The notes: a model not told the origin generated them from the sequence alone. A DNA stretch of 64,000 nt from Hansfordia pulvinata (GCA_006538405.1 BJKQ01000014.1:124001-188000), one strand, 5' to 3'. Shown: positions 47,997 to 60,450, counted from the stretch's first letter. Translations and numbers: made by a program.

Positions 47997-48959
47997 CCGG
48001 TTGGGTGCAAGTGCCTGTGCACTGTAGCGTGAGAGGGGAGGGCGGTGGTCATTGCAGGAAACGGATCGCCATACTTTGCTCCGAGTCTTGTCGGTAGGCA
48101 GGCAATGGGCGGGGAATTAGTCGTACATAAAGTTTTTTGCGGCGGCAGCATTGGGACGGCGTTAGGGTCTGGAGCCATGTGATTCGAACAAGATCCACGC
48201 AGCAAGACACACACAGCTGCATTTTTCAGGGCAAGAACTGTTCATGAATAGCTTCACGTTGGAACGCGACTTCACGTTTTGGATCAACGATCAGCGTGCA
48301 TCTCTGAAGACGGTATATACATGTCAAGGTCCAGTAGCTTTAGTTATCGGGTATATTATTACAATGGTTGCTGAGTTAAACAACAGTATATGCATTGATT
48401 CGTTGAAAAGTTGAGATTGGTTTCCCCCACGATGGGGTCGTGTCATGGTGGTGGTGGCCCGGCAGACCCAAGCCACCCGTGGTCAGCCGTCCTTCTTGCC
48501 TCTGATCATGACGCATCATCCGGAAGCGCATCCCAAATCCGCCTTGATGCCAGAAGCGTTATGCAGGAGGATGAACCTCACATTCGCAGCAAGACCACCG
48601 AAAAGAGGAAAAAACACCAAAGTGATCTCCGAACGCCGTCCGATAGGCAACTTTTCCGCCTTTTGTTTTTCCCCAAAAAAAAGTACATCTCGAGTAATAC
48701 AAACGCTAATAGGTCCGAAATCTATATCCTCGCGCTGGTTCGCTTGGCAGATCTCGTCGGCCATGGTAACAGATGGTGGAGGTGTGGATGTGTGTGGGGT
48801 GTTGTACAGTGGCGCACAGGGCGTCTTTGTTCTGGATGACAGCAGGCGAATCGCCCGATTCACGGGTTCATAGCCCAGTAATACTGCCGGCCGAACCCTA
48901 GGGTCCCATTCCATGCCGTAGAGCAGTCGACAGAAGGGTCACAGTCTGACGTGTCTTGA
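47997..48959. other. convergent 3' spacer
   Basis: 960 bases between PEX7 and the helicase, comparatively AT-rich around 48.2-48.4 kb. No gene seen. Confidence 0.5.
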
Positions 48960-50976
48960 CTAGAACATGGCTCTTTGGGGGGCCCTGGAACGGTCGGAGG
49001 TCTTCGAAGCGAACTGATCCTCGAATGTGCGGGGACGGCTGCGCTGCTGCCCAAAGCTGGAGCCGCCAGAGCGGCGGTCGCCACCGGCGGAGCCAAAGCG
49101 GCGGTCACCATAAGACTCATCTCCAATGTTAATGCCCGGAATGCCCAAAAGCCCAAGGTTTTGAGCTTTACCTCTGGGAATGGCAGGGGGTTCCTGCCAG
49201 CCGATGGCTTTAGACCAGTTGTTGACCAGCTCGACAACGGATGACCTTCGCAAGACACGACCGAGCCTCTGGTTGATAAGGGTCATGTATACATCAGGCC
49301 AGTGTTTCGCTGACATCCACGAGTAGGCCTTGGCAAGCTGGTCCTGGTAGCGCGAAGTGTCTTCGTTGCTGGTGGAGGTCTTGGCAGATGCTAGCGTGTT
49401 GTTGGGCTTGATGGGGAGACCCGGCAGGCGCTGACGGGCTTCGGGAATCTCATCATGGGCCAGAAGAAGCCACCCCTCACCCGACTTTCCGGCACGCCCT
49501 GTGCGCCCAACGCGGTGGATGTACTGCTCACGATCCGGAGGGAGGCCGACCTGGATGACGTGAGTCACATTGGGGAAGTCCATTCCTCTCGCGGTGACAT
49601 CAGATGAGACGAGAACGGAAGAGCTGCTCTGGCGGAAGGCGTTGGCGTTCCTGGTTCGCTGCGACTGGTCGAGCCCAGAGTGGATGTCAAAGATGGGCAT
49701 ACCCGATCGGCCAAACAGGGAAGAGCAGCTGCGGAGGATGTCATACGCCATTTTGACGGTGGTGGTGTTGGAGAAGAAGATGATGGCCTTGAAGGGCTTG
49801 ACTTCGGGGTCCTGCCTGGCGGCCTTGACAGCCTTGTCGGCAATCTCCATGATGCAGGGGTAGAGGTGCTCGTAGCCATCGACAGCGACCACGTTCTGGG
49901 GAATGCGCTCATGGGTGGGTGAGTCGTTCTCACGAATTGTCTGGACAAACTCGAAGTTGTCGACCTTGACCATGGATTTGGCCAGATGAACAACGTTTCT
50001 GGGGATAGTGGCAGAGAAGAGGAGGGTCTGGCGGTCGACGTCGCGAATATTGGGCAGGCAACCTTGAATATCTCTGAGCTCTTCGGTGAAGCCGACATCA
50101 AGCATGCGGTCGGCCTCGTCCAGCACGAACGACGACAGCCTAGGCGCGGCGACACCGGTCGAGGGGTCGCTAAGCAGGTCGAAACATCTACCGGGAGTAG
50201 CAACGAGCAGGTGGCAGCCCTCGCGCTGCATGCGGGCGAGCGCCTCCCTCTTGCGAGTGCCTCCGACAGCGGTCTGGACCTTTATGCCGGTGTACTGCGA
50301 GAGCTTCTTGGCCTCAGCGCCGATCTGCTCGGCAAGCTCACGGGTAGGAGACATGATGATACCGCGAATGTCCCCGACATCAGCCAGTCTGCGGGCGGAT
50401 TTGTCGGCGAGAGCTGGGTCCGCAGCAATCATGCGCTGGAAAATGGGGACGAGGAAAGCCAGAGTCTTTCCGGTACCCGTCTTGGCCTGGGCGACACTAC
50501 GAGGCAGCAAGCAAATGTCAGCTTCGTGGGAAATGGTTTCATTGGGGGGTTGAGGGGGAGGGCTGATGGCAAGGTGAGAGCGAAGGGATGTGCACGTACA
50601 GGTCCTTGCCGTTGAGCGCGGCGTTGATGGTCATGCTCTGGACGTCGGTCATTTTCTCGTAGCCGAGACCCTGGGTCAGGCCGTTGATGAGGTTGGGGTG
50701 AACACCAAGGCGGTCCAGGTCGTCGAAGCGGGTGACGGCGCCGGAGGAGCTGGCCTTCTCGCTGTCTTGTGCTTGCGCGGCCGAGCCGGAGTAGCAGCGC
50801 AGGGCGGCGACCCTGGGCAGAGTCGAGACGGCAGAGAAAACTGGGGAGTGGGCGACGGCCGCAGAAGCAGCGCGGCAAGCCGGGCGCAAGGCAGAGGCGG
50901 AGAGGGAGACGGTAGAGAGATGCCGCCGAGCGACACCGCTCAGGCGGGCTTGCCTCTGGATGGAAGCCTTGAACAT
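48960..50976 (-). CDS. MSS116: mitochondrial DEAD-box ATP-dependent RNA helicase
   Basis: Two exons, 50976-50600 and 50496-48960, with a 103-nt intron; 637 residues. The N-terminal 70 residues are rich in Arg, Ser and Ala with few acids, as in a mitochondrial presequence. All helicase motifs are present: a Q-motif region ending TDVQSMTINAAL, motif I AKTGTGKT, Ia PTRELAEQ, Ib TPGR, II DEAD, III SAT, IV IIFFSNT, V ARGMDFPNV and VI HRVGRTGRAG. A basic Gly/Ser/Arg-rich tail (GDRRFGSAGGDRRSGGSSFG) follows the C-terminal extension, as in yeast Mss116, an RNA chaperone for mitochondrial group I/II intron splicing and translation. An in-frame open stretch continues upstream to 51357, but MFKASIQRQARLS is the typical start. 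The gene converges with PEX7. Confidence 0.87.
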
Positions 50977-52389
50977 GGTTGCGACACGGAGGGGGCAGGC
51001 AGAGAGGGAGAGGCGGGAATCGAGCGAAACCCTGGAGAGAGGCGAGAAGACAGGCAGGCGTGGGGAGGGAGCGAACGGGATGGCCAAAGGAGGGATGGTG
51101 ATGGGAAGGAGAGGAGAAGATGGATGGATGGGAAAGAGACAGGGCCTGGCGAAAAAAAGGGTATCGCGACAGGTGCAGGTGATGATTAGGGGTGGTAAGA
51201 GACGGGAAAGAAGAAAAAAAAAAGTTAAATGGGCGACGCGGCGCGCGGTGCAGGCCCTCTCATGGGCTCTTGACGTCTGCGCTGTAGCGCGACCAGTCCC
51301 TTGCAAGATCAGAAGAATTGAAGGGTCTTCAGTGGCAATTTCGTTGCGTCTAGCCAAGGTGGGCTAGCCCCAGTGCGCGTGCCCGTCTGGCCTTTGGGAT
51401 GGAGCCACCAGACTCACTCCCAGAGGTTGTATGTACCCTGACACACCTGTGAATCTCATTAGCCGCCAGGCCCCAAGGCCAAAGGCACCGTAGCTCATGT
51501 ATTGGAACGAGAGGTAGTACTTTCAGGGCTGTCTCTCGCTCTCCCTACAAGAAGTTTAGCCGTTTTCCAGAAGCTGGGCGAGGCTTCTACGCGTTCGGCG
51601 TGAGAACGAGAACGAGCGAAGAAATCACGGAGTAGAGTGGGCCTGCGAGTGCATGACGGCCTCTTTCTCCCGGCGCGAGTGACGCCTCGACGTCAGCGTC
51701 ACTTTTAGCTGTCCGCCTCAAGTGCATCATCGTCTTTAACCAGGTGCTTCCTACCGAAGAGAACTCATGACAACACCCAACGATAAGCCAATGTCACAGA
51801 TTTACGCTCTGGACGGAACCACCTGCTTCCTAATCGCGGTCCTTCCGCCGGACGCCCGACAGGACGACAAGGAAGACTACGAGCATGCCCTCGGGCAGCA
51901 ACGGCGGCAGTATATACTCGTACATGGCGATGTGTGCCATGGATCACGCAGCGATCTCACTGTTTACTCGTAGGTCAGTCTACAGGAAATTCCAATAAAT
52001 CGGTGCACGTTGTGCAGATGGCACTCGTTGCGTAAAGGGAGAAAACAATCGCTGCATAACGCTTCATTTCCCTCAAGGCTCGCTTTCGTAATACAAATAG
52101 TGATCAAATCCCAAACAATAAAGCGCAAGCCAGTAGCCGGTATCCAAAGAATCATGTCTAGACCTAACATCTCCTGGTGAACATAACGTAAGGCAATTGA
52201 CTGCGCGACTGTGCCGTCCCCCATACCAGCTTCGTCAGTGATCTCAGTATCGCCGCATCTATTGCAGCGTACCACCCCCTAAAACACCTCATCTAGGTAG
52301 GTATGTAGATGCGCTTGGTGACTCTATCCTTTTGCCATCACCATCTCAGTCCCAAATCAGGATGAATCCAGCCTAGCGGAAAAGGCTCG
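50977..52389. other. intergenic region, 1.4 kb
   Basis: Promoter of the helicase at the left. TACTCGTA motifs occur at 51915 and 51965. Small open frames around 51.8-52.3 kb have no family features. Confidence 0.45.
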
Positions 52390-53756
52390 TTACCATCCGT
52401 ATCTGGGCCTCTCTCGACCTCTGTGCTCCTCCGCCGTCGCCGCCTTCCCCACTCTCCTATTCCCTTCTTCTACTGGCAAGTCTTCCGCTTCTCCCTCTCC
52501 ATCACCCTCATAATCCCTCCGCCGGCGCCGGATCAACTGTAGGCCGTCGCCGACCCCGTCGCAAACGCCGCCCGAGACGCACTCGGCAGCCCACGCCGCG
52601 GCGCCCGCTGCTGCCTGCCCAAGCGGACCACCGCTCAGCGCCACGCCCGTCCGCGCCGCGCCGATCCCCGTCTCCGCCAGCCGCCTCGACACGCCGTACC
52701 GGCGCTCTGCCTCGGCCCCTGCACGCAGGCATCCCGCCACCAGCTGCACCAAGAAGTGCGCGACAACCAGCAGCCGGGACACGATGGCGCCGACGGCCCA
52801 GCGCAGCGCTCGAGCTGCCGCGCGTTCGGTCGATGACGGGAAGATGGACGGGAGTCGATCTCGCCATCCACGTTTTGATCCTTGATGGCTAGGGATTGAT
52901 TGCGTGTCGTTGTCGCTACCGTTGTTGCTCGGAGAGGGTACCGCCCGTCGGATTGCCTCGCGTTCGTGCTCGTCGAGATCCGAGGGCAGTGCGCTCAGCA
53001 AAAATGACAGACCTTCAACGTATGATTTGCGAGTGAAAGCTGCATCGCCTTCGGTTTGGATGCCTGCGTTCAACATCCGGTAGCCTGTGTGGGTTTACCG
53101 GGGTCATGGTCAGCAACTCTGGCAGCAGGGAGAATTGAGAAGGCGGAGATGATCGCATCTTGAGAATCACAGACACCCGGCGTTCGTAGCAAGATGACAC
53201 CACCAGGGTCTGTGGGAACGCCAAGCAGTGGGATTGTGCATACCTTGGGCAGCATAAGTCCATTTGATGCCATCCGCGCCGCTCGCATGTGGCTCCTTGT
53301 CGCCAGTCATAAGCTCCGCTTCCCGGTTTTTTTATTCCTGTACACGTAAACGGGCGGCTGCCGCGGTCGAAGAATCGGCGCCCCATGATCGCCCACCGTT
53401 TCGGCTTCCATGTCGACAAGCGTGCTGGTAACTGAGACCGAGGATGATGAGGACGGTGATCCAGGTCGTGTGGCTGCCGGGGTGGGAAAGGCAGTGGCAG
53501 GCATGACGTCGGCCAGCTCGGTTCGTGTAAGATGCAGCTCCGCATCCCGCCGACAGGGTTGGTTGTGTTTTTCGGTAGCCGACGGCGAGCGTACAACGGA
53601 AACCATACTGACGGTGTTCCGCAGTGATTGAAACGATGTGATGCGTGCCTGGACTGCCGTGGGCAACATGCTGTAGCAAAGAAGCCGTCCTCGTTCCATG
53701 ATATGCGCTGTTGGCGGCGAAGTTGACGACCACGACGGGGTGGCGGCTGAGGCCAT
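52390..53756 (-). CDS. conserved fungal protein of unknown function, apparent frameshift
   Basis: Two exons, 53756-53244 and 53084-52390, with a 159-nt intron. Exon 1 has a Ser/Thr/Pro-rich start, an acidic central part (VDMEAETVGDHGAP) and then PPVYVYRNK. The frame there meets a stop, while one frame over the protein continues as NREAELMTGDKEPHASG and GIKWTYAAQG and crosses the intron in phase into YRMLNAGIQTEGDAAF. A base missing from the A/T run at 53327-53333 repairs it and gives about 402 residues. Exon 2 carries KSYVEGLSFLLSALPSDLDEHE, a segment I recall as common in Pezizomycotina proteins of unknown function, then an amphipathic Ala-rich region (about residues 255-345) and a charged tail. 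One stretch (VGAIVSRLLVVAHFLVQLVAG) could be membrane-associated. No catalytic motif seen. Confidence 0.65.
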
Positions 53757-56200
53757 ATTGATGCTGCTCGTATGTGTGTTGGCGTCTCTTTATTCTTTCA
53801 CTTTGAGGCTTCCGACTCGAGATGGCTGCATCGAATGAGCCACTCCTTCTGATCGTTCACTTCCGAAGTCCCATGCGCGGTGGTTGGAGCATGTCGGTTG
53901 GGAGAAGCGATGAAATTCGGAAGGGGGGCCTCTTCGACTTTTTTTAGGCGGGATGCTGTGTGTTGTGCACCGCGCTGACATCAAACTGATGATCATGCGA
54001 CGCTGGCTGTACCATGTGTGTTTGTCGACGTCAACCGTAGAGGGTTTTCTTGTGCACATGAAGCAGGGTGCGGGTGGGAGGACAGGGAATATCGACAGAT
54101 AAGATTGTGAGAGGATGCTCGTCACCCGCTGCCGCCGGCCCCCACCATCGCGAATCCGTCGTCGGTCGGCGGGCAGCCGTCGACGGTGCGGAAACCGGAC
54201 TTGACAGAGTAGGATCGAGGAGGGGCTGGCGAGCCTGTATAACGGCGTAGGCAGGGGCTTATCTCGGGCGGCGGCGCCATCCTTGTCCTTGTCGATACCT
54301 CGAAGCCGACGCCATGGCATCGTTCCACCGCACGGGTAGTCGGCCGTATCACATGTGAGAGCCAGCCACCGTGTGCGAGCTGTGTGCGACTCGGCTTGGG
54401 CCCGACTCGCGTCATGCCGGCTCGTTAACAGGGGATTCCGGTGCGCGGGCTTCCAGGTCGAGCACCGCTTCTGTTTTGTTGAGAGCACAAACTCAACCTG
54501 CATGCACGGCAGCATTGGATGCCGCCTCCACGCCATGGCGTCAAGGTGATGGACGAGCTAGTGCATCAACGTTGGAACGTCCGGTGCTTTGATTGGGCCA
54601 GAGCCATTGTCTTGTCAGAACGACAGCCCTGGTCGTGGTCGCTAACTGCATGTTCTAATTCTGTCTGCCTCGCCGGGACGCAGGCCATCGAGCTCGTTCG
54701 GAGGTGGACGGGACGAAGGGTGCCAGGATCGGCGCCGGGCGAATGCGTGGGGAGGACGGGCTCGACTGTGAAGCGAAGCGTAGTAACGACGAGATACTTG
54801 GACTTCCCCGTCCAATCATCTTTTTCTTTCGTACTCTCTTCCTTTTCTTCTTCCTAAAATCTCCTTTTTCAGCGCAGATTGCCTCGTGGTATCCTCGAAA
54901 GAGAGGAGGCCAAGATCAGTCGAAACGGGTACTCGTAATAAGAGAGGCGGGATTTGACATGTGAAAGAAAGCAAGCGCAGGGGCTGGCGGTAAAGATCAT
55001 CGCCTGTGGGACTCGACCCAGGTCTCTGGCGTCTCCCAAGTGGGCCTTGGAGCCTCAAACGGCCGCGGGATTCGGTCAGCACCCACAGGCGCATCGGCAG
55101 CGGCGCCAAGCGATGATCAGTAGGAGGCTCGGAGTTGATTTCTGATGTCTTGCAGCGGGTATGCGTGGAGCGAAGTGCTGGTGAGGATGAATGGCGCAGA
55201 GGGGAATCTATTGGAACCAACACCCGTGAAAGGACACGGGCCTATCCGTACTAGGATCCATACATCTGTGTCGTGACTGCCTTACGGAGTACTCGTGCAA
55301 GGGCCTGCTTCTGTGGTAGTGCCTACCACCTTCAATCTTCATCAATCTACTGCCCGCATCAAATTCTTGTACCTCAGTACCTACATACACCGGGGTAACG
55401 GAGGAACTCGGTCCGGTTCTACATCCACCCCAATCATACTGATATCGGAATTCTGCGGCTTGATGTGGCTTCAAACTCGAAGCCGAGTCATGGTGGCATT
55501 CCCGGGCCCTCCCAGGCAAATCGCAGCTTCGCCCCACGTATATCAGCCACGTGTGTTTTGCCGGTAGACTGCGGCAGCGCGGTATGATTTTGACATCTTC
55601 GAAGCGGCAGGAAGGGACTGTTACGAATTTGCCGAGTAAAGCACGCAGGCGTGGCAATCCTGGCCAGCGGCGGAGGTGACGTTGGCATTTGCTACTTGTT
55701 TCCACCACTCAGTCCTCATACGCAGTCGCTAAAGAGCAGGGCACGGCTTGCCAAAGCCTATTATTATCAGCAAACCAGCAGCATAATAGACCACAGAGAA
55801 GGGCGTAGATGCGGTGTTTCGATTCGTATCATATCCCTGCTTGAACCAGATCTAACCAACCAGAATGCCATCAACAGGCACGGGAACTCGCCAAGAACAT
55901 GTGTGCGACTCGAGAGGAACAGAGTGTCTCGCTGCTTGTTGTTTGCTTTGTTTCTCCTTTCAGAGATGATACAGCGTTCACTCGCTGCTCGGGCCTGCAG
56001 CCCGCGAGGATCTCCGACCCGCAAGCATCTCCGGCCTAGTCGGCCTACAACCAACGTCGCAGTCGATGAACAAGGTCCCGGACCGGACATCTCGTCGCCA
56101 CGTCTGACGGCGTCAAGCTCTGCCCGTGGCCTGGGCCCGGCCTCGCCCTCTCTCTGCGCGCCTGACTATAACCCGCCTCGGCGGGTGTCGTCCTCCCACT
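53757..56200. other. intergenic region, 2.4 kb
   Basis: It includes the promoter of the unknown gene on the left and the 3' flank of CUE1 on the right. TACTCGTA is at 54930-54937. A 9-bp inverted repeat bounding a tRNA-like stretch lies at 54995-55118 (separate entry). No convincing protein frame. Confidence 0.45.
54995..55118 (-). other. possible degenerate tRNA-like sequence
   Basis: GATCATCGC at 54995-55003 and its reverse complement at 55110-55118 could pair like an acceptor stem. On the minus strand a T-arm-like GGGTCGAGTCCC lies next to the 3' arm. The T loop is one base short and I cannot draw a normal anticodon arm, so this may be a tRNA pseudogene or coincidence. Confidence 0.2.
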
Positions 56201-56933
56201 CTACTGCCCCGGCGTCGCCGCAGAGGCCTTGTCGGCCGCCAGCTTGGCCTCCATCTTGCGCCGCGCCTCGAGGATCATGTTGTCCCGCCTCCTCTGCAGC
56301 GCCGACTGCCGCTCGTCGCGGTTCGAGCTCCACCCCTTCGATTTGCCCTGGTCGGCCTGCTGCGAGCAGCCCGCCGAGGTGACGCGGTCCTGCAGCTTGT
56401 AGCGCGTGATCAGGTCGGGTTCGGCGGGTTTCGAGGGCGCCTTGGCCGCCTGCGCTGTCGCCGCGCCCGCGGCGGCGGAGGCGGGGGATGGGGGCGGCTG
56501 CGGGGGCTGGAACGTCACCGGTGGCTGTGAATGGGAAATGCAATGTTAGCTTCAGAGTTGCTTTCATACCGCCCAAAAGGCGTCGAGCGTCAGGAGGTAT
56601 TGAAGAATGTATAAGGCGAGGGGGGAATGGCTGGGCTGGGCTCAGACGCACCGTCTCCATGCGACCGGCTAAGATCCTCTCGGCAGTGGCCGTCATGTTG
56701 CCGCCGTTGCGGTGCAGGTCCCATAGGACAGTGCGACGGTCGACCTGGGGGAACATTTGCTGGATCCTCTCGACGAGGGCTTCGCGCTGGCGCAGCGCCG
56801 CCGCGGGGTCGCGTGCATGCTGCGGGCTCTGGGCGCCGGCGTCGGCGGGTGAGAAGAATAGGTAGCGGATGATGAGGCCACCAACGACGAGGATGACTAC
56901 TAGCGGAGCGAGAGAGATTTGTTCGTTCTCCAT
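56201..56933 (-). CDS. CUE1: CUE1-like ER membrane protein of ubiquitin-dependent degradation
   Basis: Two exons, 56933-56652 and 56524-56201, with a 127-nt intron; 201 residues, close to the 203 of yeast Cue1. Residues about 9-28 (APLVVILVVGGLIIRYLFF) are a single N-terminal membrane anchor. A CUE domain at about 49-92 shows the ubiquitin-binding Met-Phe-Pro (IQQMFPQVDRRTVLWDL) and a late hydrophobic helix (TATAERILAGRM). A Pro/Ala linker follows, then a charged C-terminal helix (RRDNMILEARRKMEAKLAAD) like the Ubc7-binding region. In yeast this protein recruits and activates the E2 Ubc7 at the ER for ERAD. The match in length, order and topology supports the call; the C-terminal part is too divergent by eye to be certain. 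Confidence 0.78.
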
Positions 56934-58910
56934 GGCGCGATGTGAGGCTGCCGAGATCGGGCAGAGCGGTCGGGTTCAGCAACGGGATGGAGGCGGGCGC
57001 GGGTCGAGGGGACTGATGCAATCCGGGGGGTGGGCGTTGTCGGAATGGCTTGCGAGCAAGCGCGCAGGTAGGTGCCTGCCTGAGAAGAAAGATGATCAAC
57101 TCCCAATGCGAGCAGAGAGGACGGCGGGATGCAGTGTTGCGGGCGTCGGCAAGGTGGTGATGTCGACGACGAAGGTGGATAAGGCACGGTAGGTACGAGT
57201 AGTCGGCAGGCTGGAACACGGACCCAGTCCGGCGCAGTCCATGGATGGAGCCAGTCGCCGACAGCGCCCATTGGCACGATTGACACGGTGACATATTCCC
57301 ACCGTATCCACATCGATCGTTTTAGACACGAGGGAGGGACCCGCGCACCCGCGGATTCCCGGAGCCCACGCAGCCCGACCCCGATGATGTCCGTGTCCGG
57401 GCGCAGAACGGACCGTTCTCGGGTGCATTGGATGGTGCATTCGACTGTGTTAACGATGGGAAAACCGTTTACACGACGGTTCTTCCGACAGATACCCGTA
57501 TCGCACTTACCTCCCACGCCTGCGCTACCGAACCGTTCCAGGGTGTACTGTACTAGGAACAGGCCATCACCGAGCAACGATACTCAGGTCTCTACAGACA
57601 GTTGAAATGCTTATTGAGTAAGACATAACGATATGACTTGACTATTAGATCATATATACAGACCCCTTATATGCCTTGTATAATGAAAGAGTTTCTCTCG
57701 TTTGGTCAATATGCGAAGGTGTTTTGACGAAGTAATTCTCCATGCGGCCAGGCGGTGATATGATCCGGTCCTCAAGGCGTGCTGGGCGGCGTGTATAGTG
57801 GTGAGACGGGCGCTGAGGCAGGCGTTGGGGAGTTTGTTCGCGAGGCGGGTGGCGTTAGTACATGGCAGTCTGCGCACCTGCCTACCGGACGCGGGTCGAT
57901 AATGCCTGCAACAAAGGCTGGACAATTTCTTGAGCCCCGTGTAATGCCCGGGTGGCTGTCTGCATATTCATCGCACGGCTTGATATACTCCGGTTCCCGA
58001 TCTATGCAGCATTCGCAAGCCTTCGCTTGCTGTACACACATCTTTCGAGACTGGAAGAGGTCTGCTTGGCTTGCCAGTGTAAGCAATGCTGCAAGCTACT
58101 CGTGTCCTCACTGAATGGAAGGGCGTGAGAAGGGGGGTGACTTAGGCTGGTGTTGACTTGCACTTTCATATGAGCTTTGTTGAATGCAACGTCAGGTGGC
58201 CCACGAACGGCAAAGGGTGGTCGTGCTTTAGTAAACGAGGTATTTGGCAACGCCTAGAGATTAAGAAGACCAGAGGCGCAGAGGGCGACCGGCAACCATG
58301 GCCTCGACTTATACGTCTGCAGATCGACAGTCAAGTCGCGTCTACACAAACCTGGGCACTTGATTGTTTGAGTTTCAGAATCGGCAATCAGCGTGAGTTG
58401 CCCACGGCATGAAGCCACCGACTGTAGATCGTATTGTTTGCTGATTGTTTGTCAAGGTGTACTGTTAGGCCAGTCGCGCACCCGGCCCGGTCTCCGCGCC
58501 GGTGCCGGTTCTTTATTCCCAACAAAGAACAGCATGAGACCGCAGCGGATGTCCCCGGGCCAGACGTCCTGACAAGATCGGAGTGTGCAATCTGCATGTG
58601 TTAGCTAGGATGTTGCTCGACTTCTGGCACGCGCGCTTAAATCAAAATAAATCCTGTTGTTGGCTTGAGTCGGTTCCAGAGCAGTCCCAAAAAGACTCGG
58701 AAGGGCACAGTAGTTGGGTTGATGATGTTGCGCATGGCTGCACCGTCATTGTCCGAATAGGCCACTGGCCGTCGACGACCACAATCAAGACATTGGCTCT
58801 TGCTCTGCGCTGGCTATCATGCGAGTTAAAAAGGTGATTCATGCGACTTCACCGATCGGAAAACACAAAACGCCGGGTACGGGATGGGGCCACGCAAAAA
58901 GAAGGTTTAG
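56934..58910. other. intergenic region, 2.0 kb
   Basis: The promoter side of CUE1 is on the left; one TACGAGTA is at 57194-57201. No protein frame or RNA gene seen up to the tRNA-Gly. Confidence 0.45.
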
Positions 58911-58981
58911 TGCATCAGCCGCGAATCGAACGCGGGGCCCATCGATGGCAACGATGGATTTTACCACTAAACCACTGATGC
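58911..58981 (-). tRNA. tRNA-Gly (GCC)
   Basis: 71 nt with no intron. On the minus strand the acceptor GCATCAG pairs with CTGATGC. The D arm contains TGGTTTAGTGGTAAAA. The anticodon arm is CATCG-TTGCCAT-CGATG, with anticodon GCC. The T arm is CCGCG-TTCGATT-CGCGG. The discriminator is A. Confidence 0.93.
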
Positions 58982-59243
58982 TGGAATCCCTTGAAGCGAT
59001 AAAGATTTCGTGTTCTATAGCTGCCTATTACACTACACGAGTCTGCCTTTTCCAGATCTTTCTATACAAATTGTCGAAGCCCACCTTGTGGCTTTTATAA
59101 ACTTCAACTCATACTGCTTTCTCCGTTAATAGAGCGCCTTGATGGTTTGTTGAATCAGACATGATCTGGGCAAAGTACATATCCCCAGCGTCCACTCCTC
59201 CTCCCCCCCCCCCCCCGAGCCCTCTCACCAGTGACGATGCCGT
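58982..59243. other. short spacer with a C14 run
   Basis: 3' flank of the dehydrogenase. A run of about 14 C lies at 59203-59216. Confidence 0.5.
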
Positions 59244-60450
59244 TCAGAGGCGCGACGATATCCCCGGCTCGAGCCCCTCCAGCTTCGCTATGAGGTCCTT
59301 GAAGAACTTCCTCTGAACCGACTGGCCCCACTCGGTGGTGACCTGACAGTTGACCCTACACGCGCCACACAAGTCAGTCGTCGTGTAGACAGAGGAGATG
59401 CGCGGGGGGGCGGAATAATAGGTTAGATTGTGAACAACTGGCGGAAACTCACCCATCAACCTGGCAGTTGGAAAGGTACTGCCCGTGGGTCTCCGGGCCG
59501 GCGGTGGCGATCCCGTGGACCAGCACGCGGCTGCCTTCCTCGGCCGTGCGGGCGAGGGCCCTCTCGAAGATCCGGAACCCGGCGCTGCCGCTCTGCTCGT
59601 GCGCCAGGTTCGACTTGCAGAAGCTCGGGTTGGGCGTGTTGACGATGACGGGCCCCGACGACCCCGGCCCCTTGTCCGCTGCGGAGCCCGAGCCCGAGTC
59701 GGCGGCGGCGGCGGCGGCGGCGGCGAGCTCGCGCACGACGAAGAGCACCAGCAGCTTGCTGAGGCTGTAGCGGCCCGCCATGTCCGCCCGCGCCGGGTCG
59801 TCCAGCCGGTCGATCATGCTGCCCCGCGCCGGGTCCGGGTCGAGCTCGGCCAGGGGGGCCAGATGGTGCAGCGCGCTGTTGGGGACGCTGAAGCGGCAGG
59901 TGTTGCCCGTACTGGCCGCGGACGCGCGCATGGCCGGCAGCAGGAGCAGGTACAGCAGGGTCGTGTTGACGACGTTGACGTTGAGCGTCGCCTCGTGCTG
60001 TTGGCCCCCGGGGGTACCGGCCAGCGAGAAGGCCGTGGTCATGATGCCCGCGTTGGCCAGCACGCCGTCGAGCCGCGGCAGCCCCCCTTGGCCCTGGCCG
60101 CCCTGGGCACCAGGGTTGAGGGCGGGGCCGGAGACGCGGGCGGCAAAGGCCTTGATGGACGCCGGGTCGTTCATGTCCAGGGGCCACACCTCGATGGAGC
60201 CGTCGGGTCTGCCGGTGGCCTGGAGGACCCTTCGCTTGGCCTGCTCGCCCTTGTCTACGGACCGCACTGCCATGATCAACTTGGCAACGCCCAGCTTCGA
60301 CAGGTGCAGGCTGGTCTCGAAGCCCAGGCCCCCATTGGCGCCCGTGACGATGAAGATCTGGCTGGAAAGCTGCGGGTTGCCCTGGGGCACCGGGGGCTTG
60401 GCCACGAACCTGCCGTGCAGGACGGATTTGATGCCTTGAAGTGCGGACAT
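59244..60450 (-). CDS. short-chain dehydrogenase/reductase
   Basis: Two exons, 60450-59453 and 59355-59244, with a 97-nt intron; 369 residues, all in frame. Classical SDR fold: TGANGGLG (residues 36-43) binds the nicotinamide cofactor, LDMND (about 91-95) follows beta-4, NAG is at 133-135, SVPNSA (about 188-193) carries the likely catalytic Ser, and YSLSK (Tyr228, Lys232) is the active-site pair. Arg63 after the second strand suggests NADP preference (inference). Low-complexity inserts occur at about 112-125 and, as an Ala-rich run, near 245-255. The C-terminus resembles fungal retinol-dehydrogenase/TIC32-like members (TTEWGQSVQRKFFKDLI). The substrate cannot be assigned. It is transcribed away from the Zn2Cys6 gene, so the two share a 790-bp divergent promoter. 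Confidence 0.87.

Noticed and set aside
51767..51973. 68-codon open frame on the + strand beginning with a good ATG
   Set aside because: No homology recognised, contains two TACTCGTA motifs, and there is no sign of introns or a partner exon.
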